A DNA stretch of 64,000 nt from Mesorhizobium sp. M8A.F.Ca.ET.218.01.1.1 (GTDB lineage: Bacteria > Pseudomonadota > Alphaproteobacteria > Rhizobiales > Rhizobiaceae). Positions 1 through 8,456 of the stretch are shown here, in pieces. Made by a program: the position numbers and the translations under genes. Each line of letters starts with the position of its first letter. Position 1 is the stretch's first letter. The notes below the pieces were generated by a model. It made no database searches and was not told the DNA's origin. It was given only the letters and a program-made list of their open reading frames with translations. The stretch covers positions 434,001 to 498,000 of the forward strand of contig NZ_SRUZ01000004.1 in assembly GCF_004791165.1 (NCBI RefSeq), given 5' to 3'.

Positions 1-355
1 CGACCAGCAGCAGATTGGGCGGCACGGGGCCACTGGCGCTGTGTTCGTCGCCATCCTCGCCCCAGTTCGATTCATCGTCCTCGTCGTCATCCTCAGTTTG
101 CTGAGCGTACCGTTTAAGGTTCAGGCCGTGAACCTTGAAGTAGTGCTTGCGGTAGATCGCCAGAACCCGTGGATGGGCCACCAGCCCGGCGGGCCAATGC
201 AGATTGGCTACGTTCTCACCGGAGGCATTCAGGCGTTGCTGCAGTGCGCCCCACCATGCCTCGATCGCGGGCATGACGGCGTGGAGCTCGGCGGTCCATG
301 CATCGATTATCGCCGTATAGTCAGCGTCGAGACCGGCAAAACCCGCTGCGCTCAT
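1..355 (-). CDS. Partial acidic hypothetical protein, candidate effector partner or immunity protein
   Basis: An open frame begins with ATG at 355, three bases after the TAG stop of the PAAR-like gene, and runs off the left edge of the window (118 codons visible). The N-terminal part is rich in Trp and Ala (residues include AWWGALQQRL) and is followed by a strongly acidic stretch (EDDDEDDE near residue 87). There is no signal peptide or membrane segment, so a cytosolic location is likely. I do not recognise the family. Immediate placement downstream of a candidate toxin and the acidic composition fit an immunity protein for a basic nuclease, but this is inference from position and charge only. 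The C-terminus is unseen. Confidence 0.55.
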   Translation of the reverse strand, partial: MSAAGFAGLDADYTAIIDAWTAELHAVMPAIEAWWGALQQRLNASGENVANLHWPAGLVAHPRVLAIYRKHYFKVHGLNLKRYAQQTEDDDEDDESNWGEDGDEHSASGPVPPNLLLV

Positions 356-358
356 CGC

Positions 359-1225
359 CTAGATCCCCCGAGCCTTCATGAAGGCCGTGACCGCCTTGTT
401 GTCCACCTTCGACTGCCGGCCAGGCTGGCTGTTGCTATGGCTGGAGCAATGCGGCCTGACATAAAGCGCTTTCATCGCATCCTTGAAGCCTTGTGGGACG
501 ACCTCTATGTTGCATCCGCCCGCGTACCACGCTGCCTTCTGCGTCGGCTGGTGATCGGCGATAAGCGGGGCTTCCTTACCCGCAATTTGCCGGTTGACCT
601 TGGCCTGCATCCGCTTGATCGCGGTCTTGTTCTTGCCGGTCGTGCGTTTCATCAACCTGTCAAGGTTTCGTTTGCACTCCCAGCATGGCCGGTTCTGGAC
701 TTTGGCCTTTTGTGGGCCTGTTGGTTGGGTGTAATGATCGTCGTAGCAATAATCGGTCGTGCATTTCTTCTTCTCTTTCACCAGAAGGGAGTTGCGGAAG
801 TTGACCAAGGCGGCGGTATCGATGGTGTTCGGGAGTGGACTTGCGGCGTTCTGCTCCATGGTGTCGCCATGACGGCAGACACCCTTGCCCTCCACCTTGA
901 CGACGAACGACCAGAGCTTGAACACCCCCTTGCCCTTGATCTTGTGCGTTACGACCCCTGCGCCGAGGCCTTGGGTGGCTGGCTCGTTGCCGGTGCTGGT
1001 CGCAACCTCCGACGAGCTTTCGAGCGCAGTCGGATTGCCTTCGATCTTCACGCTCGTGCTGCCTTTGGTGAGATCGCTGGAAGACAGCATGTTGACATAT
1101 GGAACCGGGACCGGGCCTGCCGGCGGGGAAGGCGGGCTCAGGCACACATCTCCTGGCGCCACGCCCTTGCCGCCGCTTCCCTTATGGAAGAAGCCCATGC
1201 CTTCTGCGAAGACGGTGCTGCCCAT
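359..1225 (-). CDS. DUF4150 PAAR-like protein with HNH-like C-terminal region (candidate T6SS effector)
   Basis: 288 residues. Residues about 15-120 match the DUF4150/PAAR-like pattern: DVCLSPPSP, PVPVPYVNM, SSDLTKGS, a TSTGNEP segment and CRHGDTMEQN. In this family the domain sits on the VgrG spike and carries C-terminal cargo. The C-terminal half is basic and Cys/His-rich: PCWECKRNL, then LIADHQP (His225), GGCN, and PHC-x2-HSNSQ (Cys260, His263, Asn265). This D-H ... P-x-C-x2-H-S-N arrangement resembles HNH/His-Me finger nucleases; that assignment is inference. Its ATG shares one base with the tagF stop (TGATG), so it is coupled to the secretion operon. It could instead be a structural tip with a non-nuclease extension. 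Confidence 0.85.
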   Translation of the reverse strand: MGSTVFAEGMGFFHKGSGGKGVAPGDVCLSPPSPPAGPVPVPYVNMLSSSDLTKGSTSVKIEGNPTALESSSEVATSTGNEPATQGLGAGVVTHKIKGKGVFKLWSFVVKVEGKGVCRHGDTMEQNAASPLPNTIDTAALVNFRNSLLVKEKKKCTTDYCYDDHYTQPTGPQKAKVQNRPCWECKRNLDRLMKRTTGKNKTAIKRMQAKVNRQIAGKEAPLIADHQPTQKAAWYAGGCNIEVVPQGFKDAMKALYVRPHCSSHSNSQPGRQSKVDNKAVTAFMKARGI

Positions 1226-1767
1226 CAGAGATGTTCCGTCTCAGGGCGCGGGGCGCGCATTTTCGGCAGGGCGTTGGCCGCCAGGTCGTGAATATCCGAG
1301 AACGCGAACTCATGCACCGACCAGTCGTCGACCCAGAAGCCAATCCGGTTCGGATCGCCATGGCTGTCGCTGGGCGCGGCGAGGTGGGCCAAGCTTTCGG
1401 CGATCCAGGACTGCGTCCTCTGCAATTCGACCGCTGCATCAGCGATTGACGCAACGCCGTCGAACCATGCATCGTCAGGCGTCGGCGTAGACCCAATCCC
1501 GATGATTGCGAAGGGATAGCGGCGGCCAACGCGGTCCTCGCTCATCCGCCAGACACCGGCGCAGGGCTGGCCACCAAAAATCCCGGCCCGGACAACAAAG
1601 CGCCAGACACGCGAATCCAATTCCCCCTCATCGGGCCTCTGGCGCAACTCCATCGACATCCACCTGTCCCAGCGGTCGATGAAGGTTCGCGGCAAGTTCG
1701 CGGCGACGAAATCTCCGCTCGCCGGAATCTTGCCGAAAAAGCCGGTGTTCATATCTGCGGCGGACAT
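1225..1767 (-). CDS. tagF: T6SS-associated protein TagF (ImpM family)
   Basis: 180 residues from the ATG at 1767. The opening NTGFFGKIPASGDFVAANLP followed by a WDRWM segment is the hallmark of TagF/DUF2094. In Pseudomonas TagF represses T6SS assembly post-translationally by acting on the FHA protein. A longer frame upstream lies inside tssM, so the start whose first codons overlap the tssM stop by 19 bases was chosen. Here TagF is a stand-alone domain, not fused to a PppA-like phosphatase as in Agrobacterium. With an FHA gene also in the operon, post-translational control is likely, although no kinase or phosphatase gene is visible. Confidence 0.93.
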   Translation of the reverse strand: MSAADMNTGFFGKIPASGDFVAANLPRTFIDRWDRWMSMELRQRPDEGELDSRVWRFVVRAGIFGGQPCAGVWRMSEDRVGRRYPFAIIGIGSTPTPDDAWFDGVASIADAAVELQRTQSWIAESLAHLAAPSDSHGDPNRIGFWVDDWSVHEFAFSDIHDLAANALPKMRAPRPETEHL

Positions 1768-4700
1768 GTGAACTTCTTGAACATTTCGAGCGTGTAGGGG
1801 TTCTCGACGCTGGCGGCCTTGAGTTCGAAATCGGCCCACATCCCCTTGGTGCCGAGCCGCAGGCTGTAGACGTCGGTGAGCTTGGTCGCGGCGAAGTGGC
1901 CGCCGCGCAGCATTCTAAGCCAGGCCCAACTGCCGGTCTCGTTGAGCATCACTTCGGGCGAGCCGTCGACCGGCTGGAAGGCGAGCGAGATCACGCCGGT
2001 TCCGTCCTTACCGGGCCATGTCATCGGCTGCGGCCTGGTGGCATTGTTGTAGTAGACGAGGTTCTGGCCATCGAGGTTGAGCGTGACCCGCGCCGCGCCG
2101 GGCGCGAGGTCCTTGGGTTCCAGAGTGAAGATCATCACCGGGCCGGTGCCGCCCGGAAACAGGTCGTCGCGGATATGCCTGGCCTGCTCGAACGCTGCGA
2201 GCGCCGCCGGGTCGAGGCCGAAATCGGCCCGCCATTTCCATGGCTCGCTGGCGGTGTCGACATAGTTGATAAGATGGTCGTTGATGAACGCATCGATCAT
2301 GCCAGTGGGTCCGAACAGACGCTGAAAGTCGCGCACATTGACGTCGACCGCGCTGTCGGCGCTGAATGGATAGCGGTTGTTGAGCGCCGCCTGGCAGAAG
2401 GGGAGTATGTCGGCCCGCCAGATGGCGTTGAGCTCGTTGGTCACGGCCTTCTGCGACAGGCCGCTGGTGTCGCCGGCGATACCGCCCAGCCAGTCGTTGA
2501 TCGGCGAGGGCAGGATCTGCGCCTGCCTGGCGACCGCGCCTGTCAGTTCGGCAAGGCCGCCCTGTTTCTTGATCGCATCCTGCGGGTTCGGATTGGCGGT
2601 GACCGTCTGCAGCACATTCGACAGCGCCGTCAGCGCCACTATCGCCGCGTCGAGCGCTGGCGGCTGGCCGTCGACCTGGGCGATGGTGCCTTTGAGGGGC
2701 TTGAAATGCTCGGCAACGAGGCTGCCGGTCATGTCCACCTGGCTGGCGGAGCCGGCGCGCGGCAGGAGCTTCGCGCCTGTGGTCACGACCTTGCCCAGCT
2801 TGCCGAGTTTGCTGAGCAGCTTCGAGCCCGTGCTGGCGGCAGCGCCGCCTTTGTCGCCTGCTGGCGCATCGTCGGAGCGGGTGAGGTCGGTCTCCTGTAC
2901 CACTGCCATCAACAGGCGCTTCAGCGCGGAGTCGGCGCTTGAAAGATCCTTGAGGTTCTCACTGGCGATGTTGAGATCGGTAAGCGGGGCAAGCCGCATG
3001 TCACGCAGGAAAGAGTCCCACTGCGCGATATAGTCGTCATAGTAGAGCTTCAAGATGTCCTGCGAGAGTGCTGAAACCGACGTCTCCGAATTCTCCGCGC
3101 AGCCACCGGCAAACACCGCGCGATCGAGCGCCGCCCGTCCCGCTACATCCTCGACCCGATCGAGGATCGCGTCGTGGAAGCCGGCATAGGTATAGGGGCC
3201 AGGAACACCGACGCGCAACGTCTTGTCGGAGCGGCGCGCGAACACTTTAGCGCCGTTCGGCCCGGCGAAATTGGCCGGCACCCATTCCTTGACGGCCGCC
3301 ACCTCCGGGTCAGCCAGGAGCTGCTTGTAGGCGCGCTCCGGCAGTGAGATCGTGCATACAGTCTTCAGCGCCTCCGCGACCAGCGCCTTGTCCGGAGCGA
3401 TGTAGCTGTCGTCGATGGCCATGCGGCGGATGGCTGCAAGCTGGTGCTCTTCGGCGTCGGTCGTGGGGAAGGGGGGAGCCGGCGCGAATTGCGGCAGGCT
3501 GTTCACCCACCAGTTCTGGACGAACTCGGTGTCCATCTGCGACAGGCCTGTCATCATCCGGTAGGTCTTCAGCGCGCCGAGCATGAAATCCGGGTCGCGG
3601 ATCTGCCGCCACATCGTGGCCTCGAGCAGGGCGACCATATGCGGCTCGAGCACATTGCCCAGCGCATGGTCGTAGGTATCGGTCTGTGCCCGCACCAGCT
3701 CCGCCGAGGCGGTCGGGCCCAGCAGGTTATGGACGGCATCTGGCGGCGCCGTCCGGGCGGTCGCCACCGCGTCCATCGCCGCCAGCGCGCCATCCATGGT
3801 CGGTTGCTCGACCGCGGCCGTCGTGGCGGCGACTTGGGTGAGCGGCCCTTGCAGGGCTTCGAACTGGCCGGCCTGTTCGGTGATCGCATTGCGGTTGTCG
3901 AGGTAGGACCAGGTGAACAGTCCGCCGGCCAGCAAAGCCGCGAGTGCGCAAGCGGCGGCCGCTCCGCGCCAGATCCAGGCGCGGCGACGCTGCGCCAGCG
4001 GATCGAATGTGCCGAGGCCGGCCTCCTTGAAGATCACCTCGGTGAGAAGGTTCCTGAGGAAGAAGCTGCGCTTCTCGACACGCGCCGCCGGCATGGCGCG
4101 GCGCGGTGGAAGGCCGAAGGACGACGACAGCGCCGCGGTCAGCCGGTCGATGGGAGCGCCTTCCTGTGTCGCCGATGTCAGGTAAAGGCCACGCAGCCAG
4201 GCTGCCTCCTCGTAGCGACTTTCGCCGAACATCGCCTCGATCAGTGTCCTGATCGGCTCGCCAAGGCTCGCTAGCTGCGCCGGAAAGCGGAAGATCTCAG
4301 CGCGTGAGCCGAGCTTGTCTTCATCTTCCAGGCGCGGTACCAGCCGCCGCTCCAGCTCGGTGGCAAGCCCGGCAAGTTCCGCCTGGATTGTTCCGGCGTC
4401 GACACGGGCGTCGAGCGGGAAAGTCGTCCCCCACACCTGCTCGCGCGCCGTCGTCGACAAGCCGCCGAAGAAGGTTTCGAAGCCTTTGATCAGGTCTGCC
4501 TTGGTTAGCATCAGGTAGACAGGCAGACGGATCTCCAGCCGATCGTTCAGCTCCGCCAGCCGGCGACGGATTTTGCGCCCATGCGCCTTGATCGCTTCGT
4601 CGCCCTCCGAGAGCGCATCGATCGACAGCGCGACAATGACCCCGTTGAGCGCGCGGCGGCCGCGGTGTTTTTTTAAAAGGTCAAGGAAGCCCAGCCATTC

Positions 4701-5291
4701 AGCCGCGTCGACGTCCGGCTGGCTCTCCTGCTGAACGTAGCGGCCAGCAGTGTCGATCAGCACCGCGTTTTCGGAGAAGAACCAGTCGCAATTGCGCGTG
4801 CCGCCGACGCCTTGCAAATCATCGGTGAGATCAATTGGAAAATTGAGGCCTGACTGCCGCAATGCCGTGGTCTTGCCGGTGGCCGGCGGCCCGACGATCA
4901 CATACCAGGGCATCTCGCGCAGGAATTTTCTGCCGCCGAGCTTGCGGCGCTTGAGCTCGGCCATCACCTCGCCGAACTTGGCGCCAACGGCTGCAACGCT
5001 CTCCTCGCCGGGTGTGAGCTGCTTTTCCGCCACCGGTGCCGCGATCTCGGCGACAAACATGCGGTTGGCGCGGACGGCTCGCCGCTGCGCGAGGATCAGC
5101 CAGATCAGCCACAGGATGATCAGCCCCGCGATCATTGCGATGCGCACATTGTCGGATTCGAATGGCGCGTAAGGCCCGACCTTTACGATCGGGCCGAACA
5201 CCCAAATCAACAGCGAAAGCAGCGCAATGCCGAGCAGCGTCCACAGGAGACGCGAGGTGATGACAGCCCAAAAGAAGCGCAGGATGAACAT
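1749..5291 (-). CDS. tssM: T6SS membrane complex subunit TssM (IcmF/ImpL)
   Basis: 1180 residues, full length for TssM. Two hydrophobic segments lie near residues 13-35 and 50-68. They precede a cytoplasmic NTPase-like domain with an intact Walker A, GPPATGKTT (about 134-142), and an LIDTAGRY segment. A third membrane segment near 438-460 leads into the long periplasmic part. TssM spans the inner membrane, contacts TssL in the membrane and TssJ in the periplasm, and forms the envelope channel of the T6SS. It begins one base after the tssL stop (TGAGATG), so it is translationally coupled. The intact Walker A is worth noting because some TssM proteins have lost it. Confidence 0.96.
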   Translation of the reverse strand: MFILRFFWAVITSRLLWTLLGIALLSLLIWVFGPIVKVGPYAPFESDNVRIAMIAGLIILWLIWLILAQRRAVRANRMFVAEIAAPVAEKQLTPGEESVAAVGAKFGEVMAELKRRKLGGRKFLREMPWYVIVGPPATGKTTALRQSGLNFPIDLTDDLQGVGGTRNCDWFFSENAVLIDTAGRYVQQESQPDVDAAEWLGFLDLLKKHRGRRALNGVIVALSIDALSEGDEAIKAHGRKIRRRLAELNDRLEIRLPVYLMLTKADLIKGFETFFGGLSTTAREQVWGTTFPLDARVDAGTIQAELAGLATELERRLVPRLEDEDKLGSRAEIFRFPAQLASLGEPIRTLIEAMFGESRYEEAAWLRGLYLTSATQEGAPIDRLTAALSSSFGLPPRRAMPAARVEKRSFFLRNLLTEVIFKEAGLGTFDPLAQRRRAWIWRGAAAACALAALLAGGLFTWSYLDNRNAITEQAGQFEALQGPLTQVAATTAAVEQPTMDGALAAMDAVATARTAPPDAVHNLLGPTASAELVRAQTDTYDHALGNVLEPHMVALLEATMWRQIRDPDFMLGALKTYRMMTGLSQMDTEFVQNWWVNSLPQFAPAPPFPTTDAEEHQLAAIRRMAIDDSYIAPDKALVAEALKTVCTISLPERAYKQLLADPEVAAVKEWVPANFAGPNGAKVFARRSDKTLRVGVPGPYTYAGFHDAILDRVEDVAGRAALDRAVFAGGCAENSETSVSALSQDILKLYYDDYIAQWDSFLRDMRLAPLTDLNIASENLKDLSSADSALKRLLMAVVQETDLTRSDDAPAGDKGGAAASTGSKLLSKLGKLGKVVTTGAKLLPRAGSASQVDMTGSLVAEHFKPLKGTIAQVDGQPPALDAAIVALTALSNVLQTVTANPNPQDAIKKQGGLAELTGAVARQAQILPSPINDWLGGIAGDTSGLSQKAVTNELNAIWRADILPFCQAALNNRYPFSADSAVDVNVRDFQRLFGPTGMIDAFINDHLINYVDTASEPWKWRADFGLDPAALAAFEQARHIRDDLFPGGTGPVMIFTLEPKDLAPGAARVTLNLDGQNLVYYNNATRPQPMTWPGKDGTGVISLAFQPVDGSPEVMLNETGSWAWLRMLRGGHFAATKLTDVYSLRLGTKGMWADFELKAASVENPYTLEMFKKFTCPPQI

Positions 5292-5292
5292 C

Positions 5293-6621
5293 TCAGAGCC
5301 TCTTCTCGACCAGGACCTCGACGCGCCGGTTGAGCGCGCGGCCCTCGCGCGTCGCGTTGTCGGCCACCGGATCGGTGTCGGCGCGGCCTTCGGAATGGAT
5401 GTGCTCTTGTGGCACGCCAGCCTGAACCAGGAGGTCCGCTATGGTTTGGGCGCGCGCCTCCGAGAGCCGCTGGTTGCTCGCGAGTGGGTTGGACCGTTGC
5501 AGTCGCACATTGTCGGTATGGCCGATGATCGTGATGTTTCCGATCAGCTCCTTGTTGTCCAGGATGACCTTGGCGATGGCGGCGATCAGCGGCTCATAGC
5601 CTTGGGACAGCGTCGGCCGCGAGGACTGGAACAGCTCGGGGTTGGAAGACTGGATGATCAGCTTGGCTAGCGAGACGCTCTCGGTGCCGCTGAGCGCGCC
5701 CTTGAGGCTGGCCGGCGCTTCGGCCTTGAACGCGGGCAACAGCGCGAAATCGACCGACTGTGGCGGTTCAGGTTCGGGCGCGTCCTGCTTGGGGGCGGCG
5801 CGGGTAACGTCGCCGCGTGAAGCCGGCGGCAGCGTGCGCACGAGTGCGGAGAGTTCAACCGCCTGGCTGCTCAAGCTCATCGACAGACCGATGTAAGCGG
5901 CGGCGGCGGCGGCAATTGCGGCAAGTGCCATCACCCAGATCGGGACGATGAAGCGCTGCGGCTCGTCGGAAGCGATCACGCCCTTCCAGTGCGGCGACAG
6001 CGGGGCGTCTTCGGCGTCGGCGTTACGCAGCAAGCGCGCCGCAGCGACGCGCACGGCGTTGAGCGACCGGTCGCCGGCACGGCCAGGCACGCGATATTGG
6101 CCGCGGAAGCCGAGCGCCAGGCAATAATACTGAAGCTCCAGCATCTCGCGGTCGCGGTTCGGGTGACGCTCCAGCTCGTCAAGGCGCGTGAAAAACTGGG
6201 TGCCGGCATCGACGTCGCCACGCAGCATGACCACCAGCGGCTGGCGTGGCCAGGCGCTGGCGCCGCCCCAAGGCGTGTTCAACGCGAGGTCGTCGAGCAA
6301 CGCCGCCACGGCCCAGGCCGCCTGGTCGGCGCGCTCCAGCGAGGAGCCCGCTACCATCGCGGCGTCGCGCGCCTGAACCAACTCGTCGAGCAGGCGCGTG
6401 CGCATCGCTTCCGGGTTCTCCGGCGCCAGCGCGCTTTCGAGCTCCGGCGCGAATTCAAGCAATGGCGCGAAGATATTGATGAGCGTGTTGGGATGGGCGC
6501 GCGCCATTTTGACCGGGACGCCCAGTGCCCGCGGCGCCATCGGCCGTGGCGCAGCCCCCGCCAGCCTGATCCGTGTGCGTTCGCGATCCTCCGACAGTCC
6601 GAAAGGATCATCCCGGCTCAT
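5293..6621 (-). CDS. tssL: T6SS inner-membrane protein TssL (DotU/ImpK) with C-terminal OmpA domain
   Basis: 442 residues. The DotU-like cytoplasmic domain occupies about residues 40-215 and a single membrane anchor lies near 226-250 (VPIWVMALAAIAAAAAAYIG). A C-terminal OmpA-like peptidoglycan-binding domain follows, seen as ITIIGHTDN, RLSEARAQ and an ALNRRVEV ending. The DotU part forms the base of the TssJLM complex with TssM. The appended OmpA domain would anchor the complex to peptidoglycan directly, so no separate TagL-type protein is needed (inference). It lies between tssK and tssM with gaps of four and one bases. Confidence 0.95.
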   Translation of the reverse strand: MSRDDPFGLSEDRERTRIRLAGAAPRPMAPRALGVPVKMARAHPNTLINIFAPLLEFAPELESALAPENPEAMRTRLLDELVQARDAAMVAGSSLERADQAAWAVAALLDDLALNTPWGGASAWPRQPLVVMLRGDVDAGTQFFTRLDELERHPNRDREMLELQYYCLALGFRGQYRVPGRAGDRSLNAVRVAAARLLRNADAEDAPLSPHWKGVIASDEPQRFIVPIWVMALAAIAAAAAAYIGLSMSLSSQAVELSALVRTLPPASRGDVTRAAPKQDAPEPEPPQSVDFALLPAFKAEAPASLKGALSGTESVSLAKLIIQSSNPELFQSSRPTLSQGYEPLIAAIAKVILDNKELIGNITIIGHTDNVRLQRSNPLASNQRLSEARAQTIADLLVQAGVPQEHIHSEGRADTDPVADNATREGRALNRRVEVLVEKRL

Positions 6622-6625
6622 GGCG

Positions 6626-7960
6626 TCACCTGTTCACTGAGTAGCAGTCGACCTGCGGCTCGCTCGGCAGGACACCGGAAACGCCGATGACGAAGCCGGG
6701 GGCGTCGAGCAACGAGGCCCAATGCTCGCTCTTCTGGTCAAGCTCCAGGCACAGCCGGTCGCCATCGTAGGGAATCTCGCGTGGCTGCGAATGAAGCGGT
6801 TTCAGCGGAATTCCTGGCAGGCGGGACTTCCAAAGACCTTCGAACTGGTCAGCGGCGCCGACGGTCGCCTGGTTGACGAAGATCTTGCGCAGCGCGTCTT
6901 CCGACAGTTCCGATCCGACGCGGATGACGATGCGGCTGGCGACCAAGAGCTTCGGGTTGTCGATGCGCACTTTCCAGACATTGGTCGCGTGCCGCATGAC
7001 CGGCAGCGCTCGCGATTTCGGCTCGATGTAGCGCAGGCTGAGAATGAGCGAGCGCAGGGCGTCGGCCAGCGCCATATAGGCGGGGCCGGGCGCCATGTGA
7101 TCGTAGGCCGGCAATTCGCCGAGCCGCCGCGAGCTCGAGCCGTAGGTTGCCATCTCGCCGGCCACTCCGGCCAGTTCGAGATAGAGTTCGGCCGGATGAA
7201 AGACATCCTGCGCGAGCATATGGGCAAGCCGCGGGCGAGCGGCATTGGCGAGGTGCAGCATCAAAAGGTCTTCGACGCTGCGACCGGCACCACCCATCAC
7301 CATCTTGCCATGCGCTTCGGCGATCTGGTCGAGGCCGGTGACGACCTCCTGCAGCAATTGCCGGTACCAGTGGATTGCGCCGGTGATCAGCGTCGGCGGC
7401 AGGAACGTCTCATCGAGCGAGATGCCGCCGTCGGCGCGCACACCTTTTATGTCGGCGATCGGCAAGGCGGTATAACCGCCGACCGACTTGCCGGGCGCAA
7501 GCAGGGCGGCTTGCGGCCGGGCGATCTCGATCTCTTCCGGATCGGCGCCGCTCTGGACGGCGTCGCGCACCGAAACGATCTTGCCGTGGTAGCGCGCGCC
7601 CGTCGATGCCGCATGCGCCGGATCGAATCCGACCCCACCGGGTGGCTCAAGCGGCAATGCGACCAGCACCGGCCCGGCGCCGGTGTCCGCCGTGACCGGC
7701 AGCGGCTTGGGCGCATCCATCAGTTCCGGGATGGAGAAAGGCGTGCCGTCCGGGAAAATGCCCCGGGCGGACACGATCGAGACCTGGCCGGCATCGAGCA
7801 GCGACTGGTCGAGGGTCAGTTGCTGGAAGCCGAAAGTATGGAGCTGGCCGGCCTGCAATGCGCCGCGCACCATGCCCTCGAAGAACCGATCCTGCTGCTG
7901 GAAGTGCTGGGTCCTGAGAAACAGGCCCTCCGACCACAGCACCCTGTTTGCATCGCTCAT
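6626..7960 (-). CDS. tssK: T6SS baseplate-membrane adaptor TssK (ImpJ)
   Basis: 444 residues from the ATG at 7960. The opening ANRVLWSEGLFLRTQHFQQQD is the standard TssK N-terminus, so the 25-residue upstream extension was left out. A later YIEPKSRALPV segment and the C-terminal domain agree with the family. TssK trimers link the baseplate (TssEFG) to the TssJLM membrane complex through TssL and TssM. The gene lies in the usual tssJ-tssK-tssL order. Confidence 0.95.
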   Translation of the reverse strand: MSDANRVLWSEGLFLRTQHFQQQDRFFEGMVRGALQAGQLHTFGFQQLTLDQSLLDAGQVSIVSARGIFPDGTPFSIPELMDAPKPLPVTADTGAGPVLVALPLEPPGGVGFDPAHAASTGARYHGKIVSVRDAVQSGADPEEIEIARPQAALLAPGKSVGGYTALPIADIKGVRADGGISLDETFLPPTLITGAIHWYRQLLQEVVTGLDQIAEAHGKMVMGGAGRSVEDLLMLHLANAARPRLAHMLAQDVFHPAELYLELAGVAGEMATYGSSSRRLGELPAYDHMAPGPAYMALADALRSLILSLRYIEPKSRALPVMRHATNVWKVRIDNPKLLVASRIVIRVGSELSEDALRKIFVNQATVGAADQFEGLWKSRLPGIPLKPLHSQPREIPYDGDRLCLELDQKSEHWASLLDAPGFVIGVSGVLPSEPQVDCYSVNR

Positions 7961-8000
7961 GCCACTACTTTCTGCACACAACCATCCGCGGCCCCTGTCG

Positions 8001-8453
8001 CTAGGCGGAAATACCGCCCTTGCCGAGGCTGACATTGATGGTGAATTTCGACCCTGGCGATACCGACTTGGTCGTGCGCCAGTTGCGTCCGCCTGGCTCG
8101 CGGATCAGCGCCACGAAGCCGAGTGCCGTGGCGTTCGGCTCGACCGTGATGGTCTTGGCCGCCGTCTTGCCTGGCGCGACCGAGATCGTGTCGGAGCCGA
8201 TGAGGTCGGCACCGAGCGCCGAGCTCGCGTCGCCCTGCAGCGCGAAATAGTCGGCCGAGTTGAACTTGCCGGTGCTGGCAAGCCGCATCACCAGGACCGT
8301 CACCGGCCTGTCGCCGCCGCCCGGTCCTGGATTCATGCCGGCACCCCCGGTCACGTTGACCGAGATAACCGATGGTTTCGGCGGGCCGCTCTGGCAAGCC
8401 GCAAGCAGCCCCGTAGCGCCGAGGGCAACGACGAATTCGCGTCTGTCGATCAT
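8001..8453 (-). CDS. tssJ: T6SS outer-membrane lipoprotein TssJ
   Basis: 150 residues. The N-terminus MIDRREFVVALGATGLLAAC has an Arg-rich start, a hydrophobic core and a clear lipobox (LLAAC, Cys20), so it should be lipidated and held in the outer membrane. The rest is a small beta-rich domain with SVNVTGGAGMNP and a ending rich in alternating hydrophobic residues, as in TssJ transthyretin-like folds. TssJ binds the periplasmic part of TssM. The RR near the N-terminus could look like a Tat motif, but lipobox processing is the better supported reading. It starts three bases after the FHA gene stop. Confidence 0.9.
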   Translation of the reverse strand: MIDRREFVVALGATGLLAACQSGPPKPSVISVNVTGGAGMNPGPGGGDRPVTVLVMRLASTGKFNSADYFALQGDASSALGADLIGSDTISVAPGKTAAKTITVEPNATALGFVALIREPGGRNWRTTKSVSPGSKFTINVSLGKGGISA

Positions 8454-8456
8454 GTC

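Noticed and set aside
41..1291. Long plus-strand open frame of over 400 codons at the left end
   Set aside because: It is antisense to the DUF4150 gene and the end of tagF, shows no domain, and is explained by high GC content.
1896..4274. Several long plus-strand frames across tssM
   Set aside because: All lie opposite a full-length TssM with intact family motifs; Arg/Pro/Ala-rich shadow translations.
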